Assembly (NCBI RefSeq): GCF_014202435.1
Contig: NZ_JACHGU010000001.1
Span: 620,001-684,000, forward strand
DNA from: Pseudoxanthomonas broegbernensis
GTDB taxonomy: Bacteria; Pseudomonadota; Gammaproteobacteria; Xanthomonadales; Xanthomonadaceae
Direction: 5' to 3'
DNA length: 64,000 bases
Part shown: piece after piece, positions 9,862 to 20,300 of the stretch
Numbering within the stretch: position 1 is the stretch's first letter
How the letters are laid out: each line of letters opens with the position of its first letter
The notes under the pieces: model-generated
Told to the model about the DNA's origin: nothing
Seen by the model: only the letters and a program-made list of their open reading frames with translations
Database searches by the model: none
Made by a program: the position numbers and the translations under genes

Positions 9862-12363
9862 ATGAGCCTGCGCGATTACGCGCGCAAGCGCAGCTTCGAC
9901 GCCACGCCCGAGCCGTCGGCCGAGTCGCGCCCGCGCCGCCGCCGCGCCGGTGCGCCCATCTTCGTGGTGCAACTGCACCATGCGCGCGCCCGGCACTACG
10001 ACTTCCGCCTGGAGGCCGACGGCGCGCTCAAGAGCTGGGCGGTGCCGAAGGGGCCTTCCATGCGCGCCGGCGAGCGCCGGCTGGCGGTGCAGGTGGAAGA
10101 CCATCCGCTCGACTACGCCGCCTTCGAGGGCGAGATTCCCGAAGGCCAGTACGGCGCCGGCCACGTGGCGCTGTTCGACCGCGGGACCTGGGCGCCGGAA
10201 GGCGACGCGCTGGAGCGCATCGCCGCCGGCCGGCTCGATTTCGCGCTTGCCGGCACGCGCCTGCGGGGACGCTTCACCCTGGTGCGCACCGCCTCGCCCG
10301 CGCGCCAGCCGCAGTGGCTGCTGATCAAGCGCAGCGACGAGTACGCGGGCGACACCGACGCCGACGCGATGGTCGATGCGCCGCCGCCGGCCACGCCTTC
10401 GCCGGCCGCGAGCGGGAAGCGCGCGGCGAAGGGGACGGCGAAGGCGGCGCGGACCGCCGGCCGTCGCGTGGCGGGCCCCGGGCCGGCGCACGCGGACTGG
10501 ACGGCGCAGGCGCGGGCGTTGCCCGGCGCGGCTGCCGCATCGATGCCGCGCGGGATCGAACCGCAACTGGCGACGCTGCGCACCCGGCCGCCCGTCGGCG
10601 AGGGCTGGCTGCACGAGGTCAAGTGGGATGGCTACCGCCTGCTCGCCTACCGCGACGAAGCGGTGGAGCTGTGCTCGCGCAACCACCTGCCCTGGGCGCC
10701 GCGCCTGCCGCACCTGGTCCAGGCATTGGCGGAGCTGCCGGTGCGCGAGGCGGTCGTCGACGGCGAGCTGGTCGCCATCGACGATCGCGGCCGCAGCGAT
10801 TTCGGCCTGTTGCAGCGCCTGCTCGAACGCGGCGATACCACCGGCCTGCGCCTGGTCGCGTTCGACCTGCTGCATATCGACGGCATCGACCTGCGCGGCG
10901 TGGCGCAGGTGGAGCGGCGGCGGCTGCTCGCCGCGCTGGTCGCACGGGCGGCCTCGCCGGCGCTGGCGTTCAGCGCCCACGTCGAAGGCGATGCGGCGGC
11001 GGTGCTGGAGGCCAGCGCCCGCGCCGGGCTGGAGGGCATCGTCTGCAAGCGCGCCGACGCGCCGTACCGCAGCGGCCGTCACCAGGCCTGGATCAAGCTC
11101 AAGCACGTGGCCGACGAATCGTTCCTGGTGGTCGGCCACACCCGGCCGCGCAACGGCCGCCACGGGTTCGGCTCGCTGCTGCTGGCGCAGCGGCGGCGCG
11201 GCGGGCTGCAGTACGTGGGCCGCGTCGGCAGCGGCTTCGGCGACGCGTCCCTGCGCATGCTGGCGCGCCGGTTGCAGGCGCTGCATGCCGACGCGGCGCA
11301 GGTCGAGCTGCCGGCGCACGTCCCGTTCTCGCCGCGCGAGGTGCGCTGGGTCCGGCCGGAACTGGTGGTCGACGTGCATACCCGCGGCCGCGGCAAGGAG
11401 GGCCTGGTCCGCCAGGCCAGCTTCGTGCGCGTGCGCGAGGACCTGGACGCGCGCGGCCTGGGGCCGCGGTCACCGCGCGCGGCCCCACGACAGGAGAACG
11501 ACATGGCCGCATCCCGGCTCAGCAGTCCCGAACGCGTGGTCTATCCCGACGCCGGCATCACCAAGCAGGACGTGGCCGACTACTACACGGCGGTGGCCGC
11601 CTGGCTGCTGCCCGAGCTGGCCGACCGGCCGCTGTCGCTGCTGCGCTGCCCGGACGGCGTCGAGGGGCAATGCTTCTTCCAGAAGCACCATCGCGACAGC
11701 CTCGGGCCGGGCGTGCATCCGGTCCTGCTGGACGAGCGCGACGGCCAGGACGAGTACCTCTACGTGCGCGACATCGAAGGCGTGCTTTCGCTGGTGCAGA
11801 TGAACGCGATCGAGTTCCACCCCTGGGGCGCGAAGCGCACCGCGCCCGACCGGCCCGACCGGCTGGTCTTCGACCTGGACCCGGCGGATGAGCTGCCGTG
11901 GGCCGAGGTCAAGCGCGCCGCGCGCGAGGTGCGCGACCGCCTGGCGCAGGTCGGGCTGCGGAGCTGGCCGCGGCTGTCGGGCGGCAAGGGCATCCACGTG
12001 TGCGTGCCGATCGCGCCGGGGCCGGGCTGGGACACGGCCAAGGACTTCTGCGAGGCCTTCGCCAAGGCGATGGTGGCGCAGTCGCCGCTGCGCTATGTCG
12101 CCGTCGCCTCCAAGCAGGCGCGCCGCGGACGCATCTTCATCGACTGGCTGCGCAACGGGCGCGGCGCCACCAGCGTGGCCGGTTGGGCGCTGCGCGCGCG
12201 CGCGGGCGCGCCGGTGGCGATGCCGCTGCGCTGGGAGGAACTGTCGCGCACGGCATCGGCCGCGGAGTACGGCCTGGCCCGTGCCAGGCAGCGCGCCGCG
12301 CGGCTGCGCAGCGATCCCTGGGACGGGTTCGCGGCCCTGCGCCAGGCATTGCCGGGAAGCTGA
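9862..12363 (+). CDS. ligD: LigD, multifunctional NHEJ DNA ligase/polymerase/3'-phosphoesterase
   Basis: An 833-residue three-domain enzyme in the order phosphoesterase-ligase-polymerase. Phosphoesterase: H40, H45, D47 and R49 in LHHARARHYDFRLE, plus H81. A basic linker (about 175-205) follows. Ligase: the adenylated Lys is K254 in EVKWDGYR, with later ligase motifs EGIVCKR (about 391-397) and IKLKH. Polymerase (about 550-830): opens with ERVVYPDAGITKQDV, metal-binding Asp pair in FDLDP (about 669-673) and LSGGKGIHV. This is the full Pseudomonas-type architecture. It is translationally coupled to ku. Confidence 0.96.
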   Translation: MSLRDYARKRSFDATPEPSAESRPRRRRAGAPIFVVQLHHARARHYDFRLEADGALKSWAVPKGPSMRAGERRLAVQVEDHPLDYAAFEGEIPEGQYGAGHVALFDRGTWAPEGDALERIAAGRLDFALAGTRLRGRFTLVRTASPARQPQWLLIKRSDEYAGDTDADAMVDAPPPATPSPAASGKRAAKGTAKAARTAGRRVAGPGPAHADWTAQARALPGAAAASMPRGIEPQLATLRTRPPVGEGWLHEVKWDGYRLLAYRDEAVELCSRNHLPWAPRLPHLVQALAELPVREAVVDGELVAIDDRGRSDFGLLQRLLERGDTTGLRLVAFDLLHIDGIDLRGVAQVERRRLLAALVARAASPALAFSAHVEGDAAAVLEASARAGLEGIVCKRADAPYRSGRHQAWIKLKHVADESFLVVGHTRPRNGRHGFGSLLLAQRRRGGLQYVGRVGSGFGDASLRMLARRLQALHADAAQVELPAHVPFSPREVRWVRPELVVDVHTRGRGKEGLVRQASFVRVREDLDARGLGPRSPRAAPRQENDMAASRLSSPERVVYPDAGITKQDVADYYTAVAAWLLPELADRPLSLLRCPDGVEGQCFFQKHHRDSLGPGVHPVLLDERDGQDEYLYVRDIEGVLSLVQMNAIEFHPWGAKRTAPDRPDRLVFDLDPADELPWAEVKRAAREVRDRLAQVGLRSWPRLSGGKGIHVCVPIAPGPGWDTAKDFCEAFAKAMVAQSPLRYVAVASKQARRGRIFIDWLRNGRGATSVAGWALRARAGAPVAMPLRWEELSRTASAAEYGLARARQRAARLRSDPWDGFAALRQALPGS

Positions 12364-12454
12364 AGGCGGGCCCGCCGCCGTTGCGAGGGCAGCGAAATCC
12401 CCGGCCCGGTTCCACCCACGGTTAACGGCAGCGGCCGCAGCATCGGGCTTTCAG

Positions 12455-12473
12455 GTGCACGAGCCGAGTGCAC
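12455..12473. promoter_or_regulatory. paired GTGCAC palindromes before the BON gene
   Basis: Two copies of the palindromic hexamer GTGCAC are separated by eight bases, giving a 19-bp symmetrical element 59 bp upstream of the BON-domain start. Such spaced palindromes can be operators, but nothing in the sequence identifies a binding protein. The rest of the ligD-BON gap shows nothing else. Confidence 0.3.
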
Positions 12474-12531
12474 ATTCCAGGCCGGGATCCGCACACGGCG
12501 CGGCCACCGGCACGACGAAGGAGGACGCCCC

Positions 12532-12990
12532 ATGAACGCCGCATTGAGATGGATCGTCGGGCTCGCAGCCGGTGCCGCGGCGATGTACCTGTTCGATCCC
12601 CGTTCCGGCCGCCGCCGCCGCGCCCGCGCGCGGGACCAGGGTGCGGCGGCCTGCCGCAAGGCCGCCCGCTACGCGACGGGCAAGTCGCGGCGCCTGGCCG
12701 ACCACGCCAAGGGCAGCCTCGCTCGGATACGGGCAAGGGCCACGATCGGTCCGGTCGACGACGAGACCCTGGTCCAGCGCGTCCGCGCGGGGCTGGGCCA
12801 CGTGGCCGCCCATCCGGGCGCGATCGCGGTGGAGGCGCGCGAAGGACGCGTCGTGCTCAAGGGCGATGTGGGTGCCGACGAACTGCGGGACATCGTCGGC
12901 CGGGTCGCGGCGATCGCGGGCGTGGTGGAGGTGGACGACCGCCTCTTGCCGCAGGAGGCCGGGCCCGGCGGGGCGCAGGCATCGCATTGA
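12532..12990 (+). CDS. BON-domain protein with N-terminal membrane anchor
   Basis: A 152-residue protein. Residues about 6-22 form a single hydrophobic helix followed by YLFDPRSGRRRRARAR, a YtxH-like stop-transfer motif rich in Arg. Residues about 80-145 form a BON domain (DETLVQRVRAGLG, then VVLKGDV and the final VVEVDDRL), which in other proteins binds lipids or envelope components and is common in osmotic or stress proteins. The ATG follows AAGGAGG, a strong ribosome site. It closes the stress/NHEJ block and ends before the tRNA terminator. Confidence 0.82.
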   Translation: MNAALRWIVGLAAGAAAMYLFDPRSGRRRRARARDQGAAACRKAARYATGKSRRLADHAKGSLARIRARATIGPVDDETLVQRVRAGLGHVAAHPGAIAVEAREGRVVLKGDVGADELRDIVGRVAAIAGVVEVDDRLLPQEAGPGGAQASH

Positions 12991-13022
12991 ACGGGCGCGC
13001 GCCGCGACGGCGGCGCGCCGGA

Positions 13023-13050
13023 AAACAAAAAACCCCGCTGGCGCGGGGTT
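13023..13050 (-). terminator. Rho-independent terminator of tRNA-Leu
   Basis: Reading the minus strand, a CCCCGC/GCGGGG stem with a four-base loop is followed by TTTTTTGTTTT. It lies 27 bp beyond the tRNA 3' end, so it terminates the tRNA transcript. The stem could also stop the convergent BON transcript, but the T-run is on the minus-strand side. Confidence 0.85.
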
Positions 13051-13076
13051 CTTGCGGGGCCATGCGGCCTTGTGTC

Positions 13077-13161
<85 letters not shown>

Positions 13162-13277
13162 AGGTGAGGCCGCGCATTTTGCGGGGTGCCGTAAATCTTG
13201 TCAACGCCTTGCCAGGGCTGGCGCGCGCCGCGATGGCGGTCACCTGGCGGTGCGGAAGCGGGGTGTACCATCCGCCC

Positions 13278-15731
13278 ATGAAAAACAACGGTGATCGCAG
13301 CGGGAAAACCACGGGCGGCTCGGGCCGCAAGAGTAGCGCGACGGGCGAGCGCCCCCGCGGCGGGCAGGACCCGGCGGCGGCGGGCAAGCCCGGCGGCGGG
13401 GGCAAGGGAACCCGGGTGCCGCCCTGGATGCCGCCACCGCCACCGGGGCAGGCCGAGCGCGCATCCCGTTCCAAGGCGCCGCCGCCGCGGCCCGGCGACT
13501 TCCAGGACCCGCACGCCGCGCGCGAGGCCGTGCGCTACGCCAATCCCATCGCCAGCCGCGAGGCCATCCTCGCCACGCTGGAGGCGGCCGGCGGCCCGCG
13601 CACCGCCGCGGAACTGGCGCAGGCGCTCGGCCTGGCCGCGCCGGATCGCCTCGACGCGCTGGGCAAGCGCCTGGGGGCGATGGTCCGCGACGGGCAACTG
13701 GTGCAGAACCGCCGCGGCGGCTTCGCCCCGGTCGAGCAGACCGACCTGATCGCCGGCGTCATCATCGCCAACCCGGACGGTTTCGGCTTCCTGCGCCCGG
13801 ACGCGGGCGGCGGCGACGACCTGTTCCTGCCGCCCTACGAGATGCGCAAGGTCATGCATGGCGACCGGGTGCTGGCCAACGTCACCGGCATCGACCGCCG
13901 CGGGCGCCGCGAGGGCAGCATCGCCCGCGTGCTCGAGCGCGGCGTGACCCGCCTGATCGGCCGCTTCGGCAGCGAGGCCGGGATCAGCTTCGTGGTCCCG
14001 GACGACAAGCGCATCCAGCGCAACGTGCAGGTGCCGCCGGACGGCACCGGCGGCGCCCGCGAGGGGCAGTTGGTGGTGTGCGAGCTGACCCAGCCGCCGG
14101 AGGCGCGGCGGCCGCCGATCGGCCGGATCATCGCGGTGCTGGGCGACAAGCTCACGCCCTCGCTGGTGGTGGAGACGGCGATCCACGGCCACGACCTGCC
14201 GCACGAGTTCCCGCAGGAGGTGCTGGACGAGGCGACGGCCATCCCGCTGACGGTGGAGCCGGCCATGATTGGCGGCCGCGTGGACCTGCGCGCCACCGCG
14301 CTGGTGACCATCGACGGCGAGGACGCCAAGGACTTCGACGACGCGGTCTGGTGCGAACCCAACCGGGCCGGCTTCCGCCTGGTGGTGGCCATCGCCGACG
14401 TCTCGCACTACGTGCGCCCGGGCACGCCGCTGGACGACGAGGCGCAAAAGCGCGCCACCTCGGTCTACTTCCCCGGCTTCGTGGTGCCGATGCTGCCGGA
14501 AACGCTGTCCAACGGCATCTGCTCGCTCAACCCCCGGGTCGACCGGCTGTGCTTCGTCTGCGACATGCAGGTGGACCACGAGGGCGAGGTGACCGGCTCG
14601 AAGTTCTACGAGGCGGTGATGAACTCGCACGCGCGCCTGACCTATGCCCAGGTCTGGCAGGCGGTGGGCGAGGACGACCCGCAGGCGCAGGCGCAACTGG
14701 GCCCGGTGCTGCCGCAGGTGCAGCGGCTGCACCAGCTCTACCAGGTGCTGGCCAAGGCGCGTGCGCGGCGCGGGGCGATCGAGTTCGAGACCTCGGAAGT
14801 GCGCTTCGTGCTGGACAACCGCGGCGAGGTCGCCCAGGCCGGCATGCTGGTGCGCAACGACGCGCACAAGCTGATCGAGGAGTGCATGATCGCCGCCAAC
14901 GTGCAGGCGGCGTGGCACCTGACCGGCGCACAGGTCCCCGCGCCGTACCGCATCCACGACAAGCCGCCGGAGGCCAAGTACGCCGACCTGCTGGAGTTCC
15001 TCAAGGAGTTCAAGCTGAGCCTGCCGGCGTGGGGCAAGGTGCAGCCGGGCGACTACACCCGCCTGCTGAAGAAGGTGCGCGACCGTCCCGACGCCGCGCT
15101 GCTGGAGTCGGTGCTGCTGCGCAGCCAGAGCATGGCGGTGTATTCGACCGACAACGCGGGCCATTTCGGCCTGGCGCTGGACGCCTACGCCCACTTCACC
15201 TCGCCGATCCGCCGCTATCCCGACCTGCTGGTGCACCGAGCGATCAAGCACGCGCTGACCGGGCGCAAGCCCGAGGCGTTCGCGTATTCGCCGCGCGACA
15301 TGGCCGCACTGGCGCTGCAGTGCTCCGAGCGCGAGCGCCGCGCCGACGAGGCCGAGCGCGAGGTGGACGAGCGCTTCCGCGCGGCGTGGATGGAGAAGCA
15401 CGTCGGCGGCAGGTTCGACGGCGTGATCAGCGGGGTGACCAGCTTCGGCCTGTTCGTGGAGCTGGACGAGTCCAAGGTCAACGGCCTGGTCCACGTCACC
15501 CAGTTGCCGCACGACTACTACCACTTCGACCCGGTGCGCAAGACCCTTTCGGGCGAGCGCCGCGGGATGGAGTTCCGGCTCGGCGACCGGGTGCGCATCG
15601 TCGTGCTCAAGGCCAGCCTGGAGGAGCGCAAGATCGACTTCCGCCTGGTCGAGGAGAACGAGGCCGAGGGCGGCCCGCCGCCGCCGCCGCCGCGCGGCCG
15701 GCCGGCGAAGCGGACCAAGCAGAAGTATTGA
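13278..15731 (+). CDS. rnr: ribonuclease R
   Basis: An 817-residue 3'-5' exoribonuclease of the RNB family that degrades structured RNA and acts in rRNA and tRNA quality control. After a disordered Gly/Pro/Lys head (1-75) come a winged-helix segment (about 80-155), cold-shock domains (about 160-320), the RNB catalytic core with DGEDAKDFDDAV (about 345-356), and a C-terminal S1 domain (about 700-780, GVISGVTSFGLFVEL) with a Pro/Lys tail. The start is the ATG at the beginning of the polar head; the frame is open into the tRNA gene, which is not coding. It heads a run toward rlmB, its usual neighbour. Confidence 0.95.
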   Translation: MKNNGDRSGKTTGGSGRKSSATGERPRGGQDPAAAGKPGGGGKGTRVPPWMPPPPPGQAERASRSKAPPPRPGDFQDPHAAREAVRYANPIASREAILATLEAAGGPRTAAELAQALGLAAPDRLDALGKRLGAMVRDGQLVQNRRGGFAPVEQTDLIAGVIIANPDGFGFLRPDAGGGDDLFLPPYEMRKVMHGDRVLANVTGIDRRGRREGSIARVLERGVTRLIGRFGSEAGISFVVPDDKRIQRNVQVPPDGTGGAREGQLVVCELTQPPEARRPPIGRIIAVLGDKLTPSLVVETAIHGHDLPHEFPQEVLDEATAIPLTVEPAMIGGRVDLRATALVTIDGEDAKDFDDAVWCEPNRAGFRLVVAIADVSHYVRPGTPLDDEAQKRATSVYFPGFVVPMLPETLSNGICSLNPRVDRLCFVCDMQVDHEGEVTGSKFYEAVMNSHARLTYAQVWQAVGEDDPQAQAQLGPVLPQVQRLHQLYQVLAKARARRGAIEFETSEVRFVLDNRGEVAQAGMLVRNDAHKLIEECMIAANVQAAWHLTGAQVPAPYRIHDKPPEAKYADLLEFLKEFKLSLPAWGKVQPGDYTRLLKKVRDRPDAALLESVLLRSQSMAVYSTDNAGHFGLALDAYAHFTSPIRRYPDLLVHRAIKHALTGRKPEAFAYSPRDMAALALQCSERERRADEAEREVDERFRAAWMEKHVGGRFDGVISGVTSFGLFVELDESKVNGLVHVTQLPHDYYHFDPVRKTLSGERRGMEFRLGDRVRIVVLKASLEERKIDFRLVEENEAEGGPPPPPPRGRPAKRTKQKY

Positions 15732-15753
15732 GGCCCGGACGCGAGGGGCGGCG

Positions 15754-16236
15754 ATGGACGAGGGCGTACCGGTGCATACGGGTGGCTGCCAGTGCGGTGC
15801 GGTGCGCTTCCGCGTCGCCGGCGTACTGGAGGATGCGTCCGTCTGCCACTGCCGGATGTGCCAGAAGGCCTTCGGCGCCTACTACGCGCCGCTGGTCTCC
15901 ACCCGCGGCGCGGCGCTGGCGTGGACCCGCGGGGCGCCGCGGCATTTCCAGTCCTCCAACCTGGTCCGGCGCGGCTTCTGCGCCGGCTGCGGCACTCCGC
16001 TGACCTACGAGGGCCCGGATGGCGTGGCCCTGGCCGCCGGCGCCTTCGACCGCCCGGCCGCGCTGGCGCCGCGGATCCAGTACGCCATCGAGGGCCGGCT
16101 GCCCTTCGTGGACGGCCTGGCCGCGCTGCCGGCGCGGCGCACCGAGGAGGACGAGGCGGCCGCGGATTTCCTCGCCCGGATCGTTTCCTGCCAGCACCCG
16201 GACCACGACACCGGCGACTGGCCGCCTGCCCGCTGA
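15754..16236 (+). CDS. GFA-family (Mss4-like) zinc protein
   Basis: A 160-residue protein of the family named after glutathione-dependent formaldehyde-activating enzyme. Zinc-binding Cys groups are at GGCQCGAVRF (about 10-19), CHCRMCQ (about 32-38) and CAGCGTP (about 76-82), the complete set for this fold. Family members other than the original Gfa usually have no proven activity, so a specific reaction should not be assumed. It lies 22 bp after rnr on the same strand. Confidence 0.85.
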   Translation: MDEGVPVHTGGCQCGAVRFRVAGVLEDASVCHCRMCQKAFGAYYAPLVSTRGAALAWTRGAPRHFQSSNLVRRGFCAGCGTPLTYEGPDGVALAAGAFDRPAALAPRIQYAIEGRLPFVDGLAALPARRTEEDEAAADFLARIVSCQHPDHDTGDWPPAR

Positions 16237-16539
16237 CCCCGCACCTCTCCCTCCAGGAGGACGAGCATATGGTCCGGCGGGAAGCGCTTCCGGGCCGCCG
16301 CGGGCGGACCATCCAGCAGGCTTGCCTTCCTTGCAGGCCTCTCAGCCAAGCTTGTGGAAGTGGTGGCCCGAACGCCGCGGAGAACGACGGCCCCTTCCGA
16401 AGCCGCCGCAACCCGAACGCCGTTGCCGTTGCTCCCGCGTACGCCCTTGCTTCGCTCTCTCCCGTATCTCCGCCCCCACCCAGCCCCGCCCGCGCCGGGC
16501 GATGCGATAATGCCGGCCTTCCTCCGGCGGTCGCGCGGC
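16237..16539 (+). other. 303-bp gap before rlmB; probable rlmB promoter
   Basis: No gene is supported here. Near the end, GCGATAATG resembles a -10 element about 35 bp upstream of rlmB. Early in the gap a near-perfect AGGAGG lies eight bases before an ATG at 16269, but the frame behind it has no protein-like features and runs out of frame into rlmB. A short palindrome (GGAAGCGCTTCC) follows that ATG. Confidence 0.4.
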
Positions 16540-17283
16540 ATGAGCAAGCAGAACCAGTGGATCGTCGGCGTCAACGCGGTGGCCTCCGCCGTCGAGAACG
16601 ATGCCGAGCACGTGCGCGAGGTGCTGATCGATTCCGGCGCGCGCAATCCGCGCCTGGTCGAGATCGAGGAACAGGCGCGGCGGCGCGGGATCGAGGTGCG
16701 CAAGGTCGCCGCTCAGGCGCTGGACGGCATCGGCGGCAGCGTGCGCCATCAGGGCGTGGCCGCGCGCTATGCTGCCGCGCGCACCTGGGACGAACACGAA
16801 CTGGCCGGGCTGGTCGAGGCCGCCGACGGCCGCGCGCTGCTGCTGGTGCTGGACGGCGTGCAGGACCCGCACAACCTCGGCGCCTGCCTGCGCAGCGCCG
16901 CCGCCGCCGGCGCCACCGCGGTGGTGATCCCCAAGGACAAGTCCGCGCCGGTCAACGCCACGGTGCGCAAGACCTCGGCCGGCGCCGCCGACCGCCTGCC
17001 GGTGGTGGCGGTGACCAACCTCTCGCGCACCCTGCGCGAGCTGCAGAAGCTGGGCGTGTGGATCTACGGCCTGGCCGGCGAGGCGCAGCCTTCGCTGTAC
17101 GGCCTGGACCTGGCCGGCAACGTGGCGCTGGTGCTGGGCGGCGAGGCCGAGGGATTGCGCCGGCTCACCCGAGAACACTGCGACGGGCTGGTGCGGATTC
17201 CGATGCCGGGCGACATCGAGAGCCTGAACGTGTCGGTCGCCGCCGGCGTTTGCCTGTTCGAGGCGGTACGGCAGCGGAGCTGA
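16540..17283 (+). CDS. rlmB: 23S rRNA 2'-O-methyltransferase RlmB (SpoU family)
   Basis: A 247-residue SPOUT methyltransferase that methylates G2251 of 23S rRNA in E. coli. An N-terminal substrate-binding domain (1-80) is followed by the knotted catalytic domain with SpoU motifs: DGVQDPHNLGACLRSA (about 104-119), ALVLGGEAEGL (about 193-203) and IPMPGDIESLNVSVAAG (about 218-234). The frame is open upstream, but MSKQNQWIVG is the natural N-terminus and length fits the family. The rnr-rlmB pairing is conserved in proteobacteria. Confidence 0.94.
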   Translation: MSKQNQWIVGVNAVASAVENDAEHVREVLIDSGARNPRLVEIEEQARRRGIEVRKVAAQALDGIGGSVRHQGVAARYAAARTWDEHELAGLVEAADGRALLLVLDGVQDPHNLGACLRSAAAAGATAVVIPKDKSAPVNATVRKTSAGAADRLPVVAVTNLSRTLRELQKLGVWIYGLAGEAQPSLYGLDLAGNVALVLGGEAEGLRRLTREHCDGLVRIPMPGDIESLNVSVAAGVCLFEAVRQRS

Positions 17284-17323
17284 CGGAAGCGCAGGCATGA
17301 TGGCCGAACCGCAGGGAGGGGGG

Positions 17324-20300
17324 ATGCCGGCCACGACACGCGGCCGGCGCGTCCGGTGCGCGATGCGATGGAGGGGATGGCCGCCGGTGTGCGCGGCGGC
17401 GCTGCTGTCGATGGCGCTGCTGGCGTCTTCGGCGATGGCCGCCGAGGGAAACGCCGTCGCGCCGAAGGCGGCGCCGGCCGCGGCCGATGGCGCCGCCACC
17501 GCCCCGCCGCCGCTGCGCGACTACGCCATCGACGCCTGGAGTTCGCGCAACGGGCTCCCGCACAATTCGCTGCGCGACATGGCCCAGACCCCGGATGGCT
17601 ACCTGTGGTTCGCCACCTGGGAAGGCGTGGTCCGCTACAACGGCGTGGCCTTCACCGTGTTCGACCGCGGCAGCGAGCCGGGGCTGCGCGACAACGGCGT
17701 GGGGGCGCTGTACGTCGACCCGCAGGGACGGCTGTGGCTGAGCGACTCGCGCGGCAACCTGGCGTGGCTGGCCGGCAACGGCCGCTGGGAATTCGTCGAG
17801 CGCACGCCGCAGTGGCCGCAGGCGCTGATCCACGACCTGGCGATGGATGGCCGCGGACGGCTGTGGCTGCTGTTCGAGGGCCATGGCCTGGGCTGCCTGC
17901 ATCCGGACGGGCGCTTCGACTACCTGGCCGCGCCGCCGCAGGTGCCGTTGCGCGCCAGCTTCCCGCGCATGGCGATCGACGCCGGCGACCGCATCTGGAT
18001 CGGCACCCTCGACGGCCTGGTGATGCGCGACGACGCGGGCCGCTGGCATCGCTTCGGCGCCGATGCCGGCCTGCCGTCGGGGCTGGTGTGGCCCTACGTG
18101 GCGCCGGACGGCACGCTGTGGGTGGCCGCCGAAGGACAGGTATTCCGCCACCACGGGAACGGCTTCGCCCGCGTGCACGCGCTGCCCGGCGCCGGCCATT
18201 TCACCTCGATGCTGCAGGACCGCCACGGTGCACTGTGGCTGGGCACCGAGAACCGCGGCGTGGCCCGCATCGGCGTGCACGGCGTCGAATGGCTGGCGCC
18301 CGGCCCGGTACTGCCGCGCGGCCGCATCGCCAGCCTGCTGGAGGACGCGGAAGGCAGCGTGTGGGTGGGCGCCAACGGTGGCCTGTTCCGCCTGCGCGAG
18401 ACCCTCTTCAGCAGTTGGACTCGCCGCGACGGGCTCGGCGGCGACTACGTGCGCGCGGTACTCGAGGACCGCGATGGCACGCTCTGGGTGGGCGGCGGCG
18501 GCGGCCTGGACCGGCAGGTGCCCGGCGGCGGCTTCCGGCCGGTGCCGCTGCCTGGCGCCGGCGGGGAAACGGCATCGGTGCTGAGCCTGGCCCAGGGGGC
18601 CGACGGCGACCTGTGGGTGGGCACCTTCGCCGATGGCGTCTACCGCCTGCGCGATGGCGTCCTGCTGCGCCGCTACGGCCAGGCCGACGGCGTGCCCAGC
18701 GGGCACGTGCGCGCGCTGGCGGCCGACCGCGGCGGCGCGGTGTGGGTCGGGACCCGGCGCGGGGTGGTGCGCATCGATGCGGCGGGCGTGCATCCGCCGC
18801 CGCCGGTGCCGGACCTGCCGGACGGATTGGTGACCGCGCTGGCGGTCATCGGCGAGGACCTGTGGATCGGCTCGGTGGCCGGCGCCAGCGTGCTGCGCGG
18901 CGGCACCCGGGTGGAGCGCCTGGACCTGGACGCGGCCGGCGGCGGCGCGCGCACGGTGTTCGGCTTCCAGCAGGTGGACGGCCGGACCTGGATCGCCACC
19001 GACCGCGGCCTGTTCCGCCATCGCGACGGCGGCCTGGCCCGCATCGGCCTGGAGCAGGGGCTGCCGGTGGACGCGGTGTTCCAACTGGTGCCCGACCGCG
19101 AGGGCGCGGCCTGGATCACCAGCAACCGCGGCGTGCTGCGGGTGCCGATGGCGGCGCTGCGGGAACATGCCGACGGCACCGCGCGGCGGCCGCTGGCGGT
19201 GCAGCGCTATACCGAGATCGACGGGCTGCCCAGCGCGCAGGGCAACGGCAGCTCGGCGCCGGCGGCGATCCTGCGCCGCGACGGTACGCTGTGGGTGGCC
19301 ACCGCCGCGGGCATCGCCAGCGCCGATCCCGCGCGCCTGCGCCGCTACCTCGACCGGCCGCCGCCGCCGGCGGTGATCGAGTCGGTGCAGTTGGACGGAC
19401 AGGCACTGGACTGGAGGAGCCGCGATTCGCTGCCCGGAGGCGCGCGGGTGACCGTGGCCTATGCGGGCCTGAGCTATCTGCTGCCCGAGCGCATCGGCTA
19501 CCGCACCCGCCTGCACGGCCTGGACGAGGACTGGATCGAGCGCGGCACCCAGCGTGCCGTGGAGTTCATCGGCCTGCCGCCGGGCGAGTACACCCTGGAG
19601 GTGGCCGCCGCGCATCCGGAGGGCGGCTGGAGCGCGCAGCCGGCGCGCTGGACGTTCGGCGTGCGGCCGCTGTGGTGGCAGCGCACCGACGTGCGCGCCG
19701 CGGCGCTGCTGGCCGTGCTGCTGGGGCTGTTCGCCCTGGTGCAGCGCTACCGCGCCAGCAACCGGCGGCTGGCGCGGCTGGTGGACGAGCGCACCGACGA
19801 CCTGCGGCACCAGGCCAGCCGCCTGGAAGCGGCCGATCGCGAGAAGCAGGAACTGCTGGACCGCCTGAGCGCCCACGCCGAGCTGCTGGAGCGGCACGCC
19901 TACCAGGATGCGTTGACCGGCCTCCCGAACCGGCGCGCGTTCGAGGAGGTGGCCACGCGCCAGCTCGCGCAGGCCAGCGCCGGTGGCGCGCCGCTGGCGC
20001 TGGCGATCCTGGACATCGACCACTTCAAGCGCATCAACGACGAGCGCTCGCACGCCGTGGGCGACGAGGTGCTGCGCGACTTCGCCCGCGTGATCCGCCA
20101 GGCCTGCCGGCCCGAGGATTTCCTCGCCCGCACCGGCGGGGAGGAGTTCGTGCTGCTGCTGCCGGGCGTGGAGCTGCCGCGCGCGCGCGAGGTGTGCGAG
20201 CGGGTCCGCCGCGCGGTCGAGCGCTCCGGCCTGGAGCGGACCGCGCAGGGCCTGGCGGTGACGGTCAGCGTGGGCGTGGCCGAGCGTGCCGGCGCCCACG

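Noticed and set aside
7597-11379. A 1260-codon minus-strand open frame over ku and ligD
   Set aside because: Low-complexity antisense translation; the plus strand encodes complete Ku and LigD domains. Its far end re-uses part of the topoisomerase region out of frame.
17165-20299. A 1044-codon open frame on the minus strand across the diguanylate cyclase gene
   Set aside because: It is the antisense of a GC-rich coding gene; composition is His/Gln/Arg/Ala-rich with no domain, whereas the plus strand has clear propeller and GGDEF motifs.
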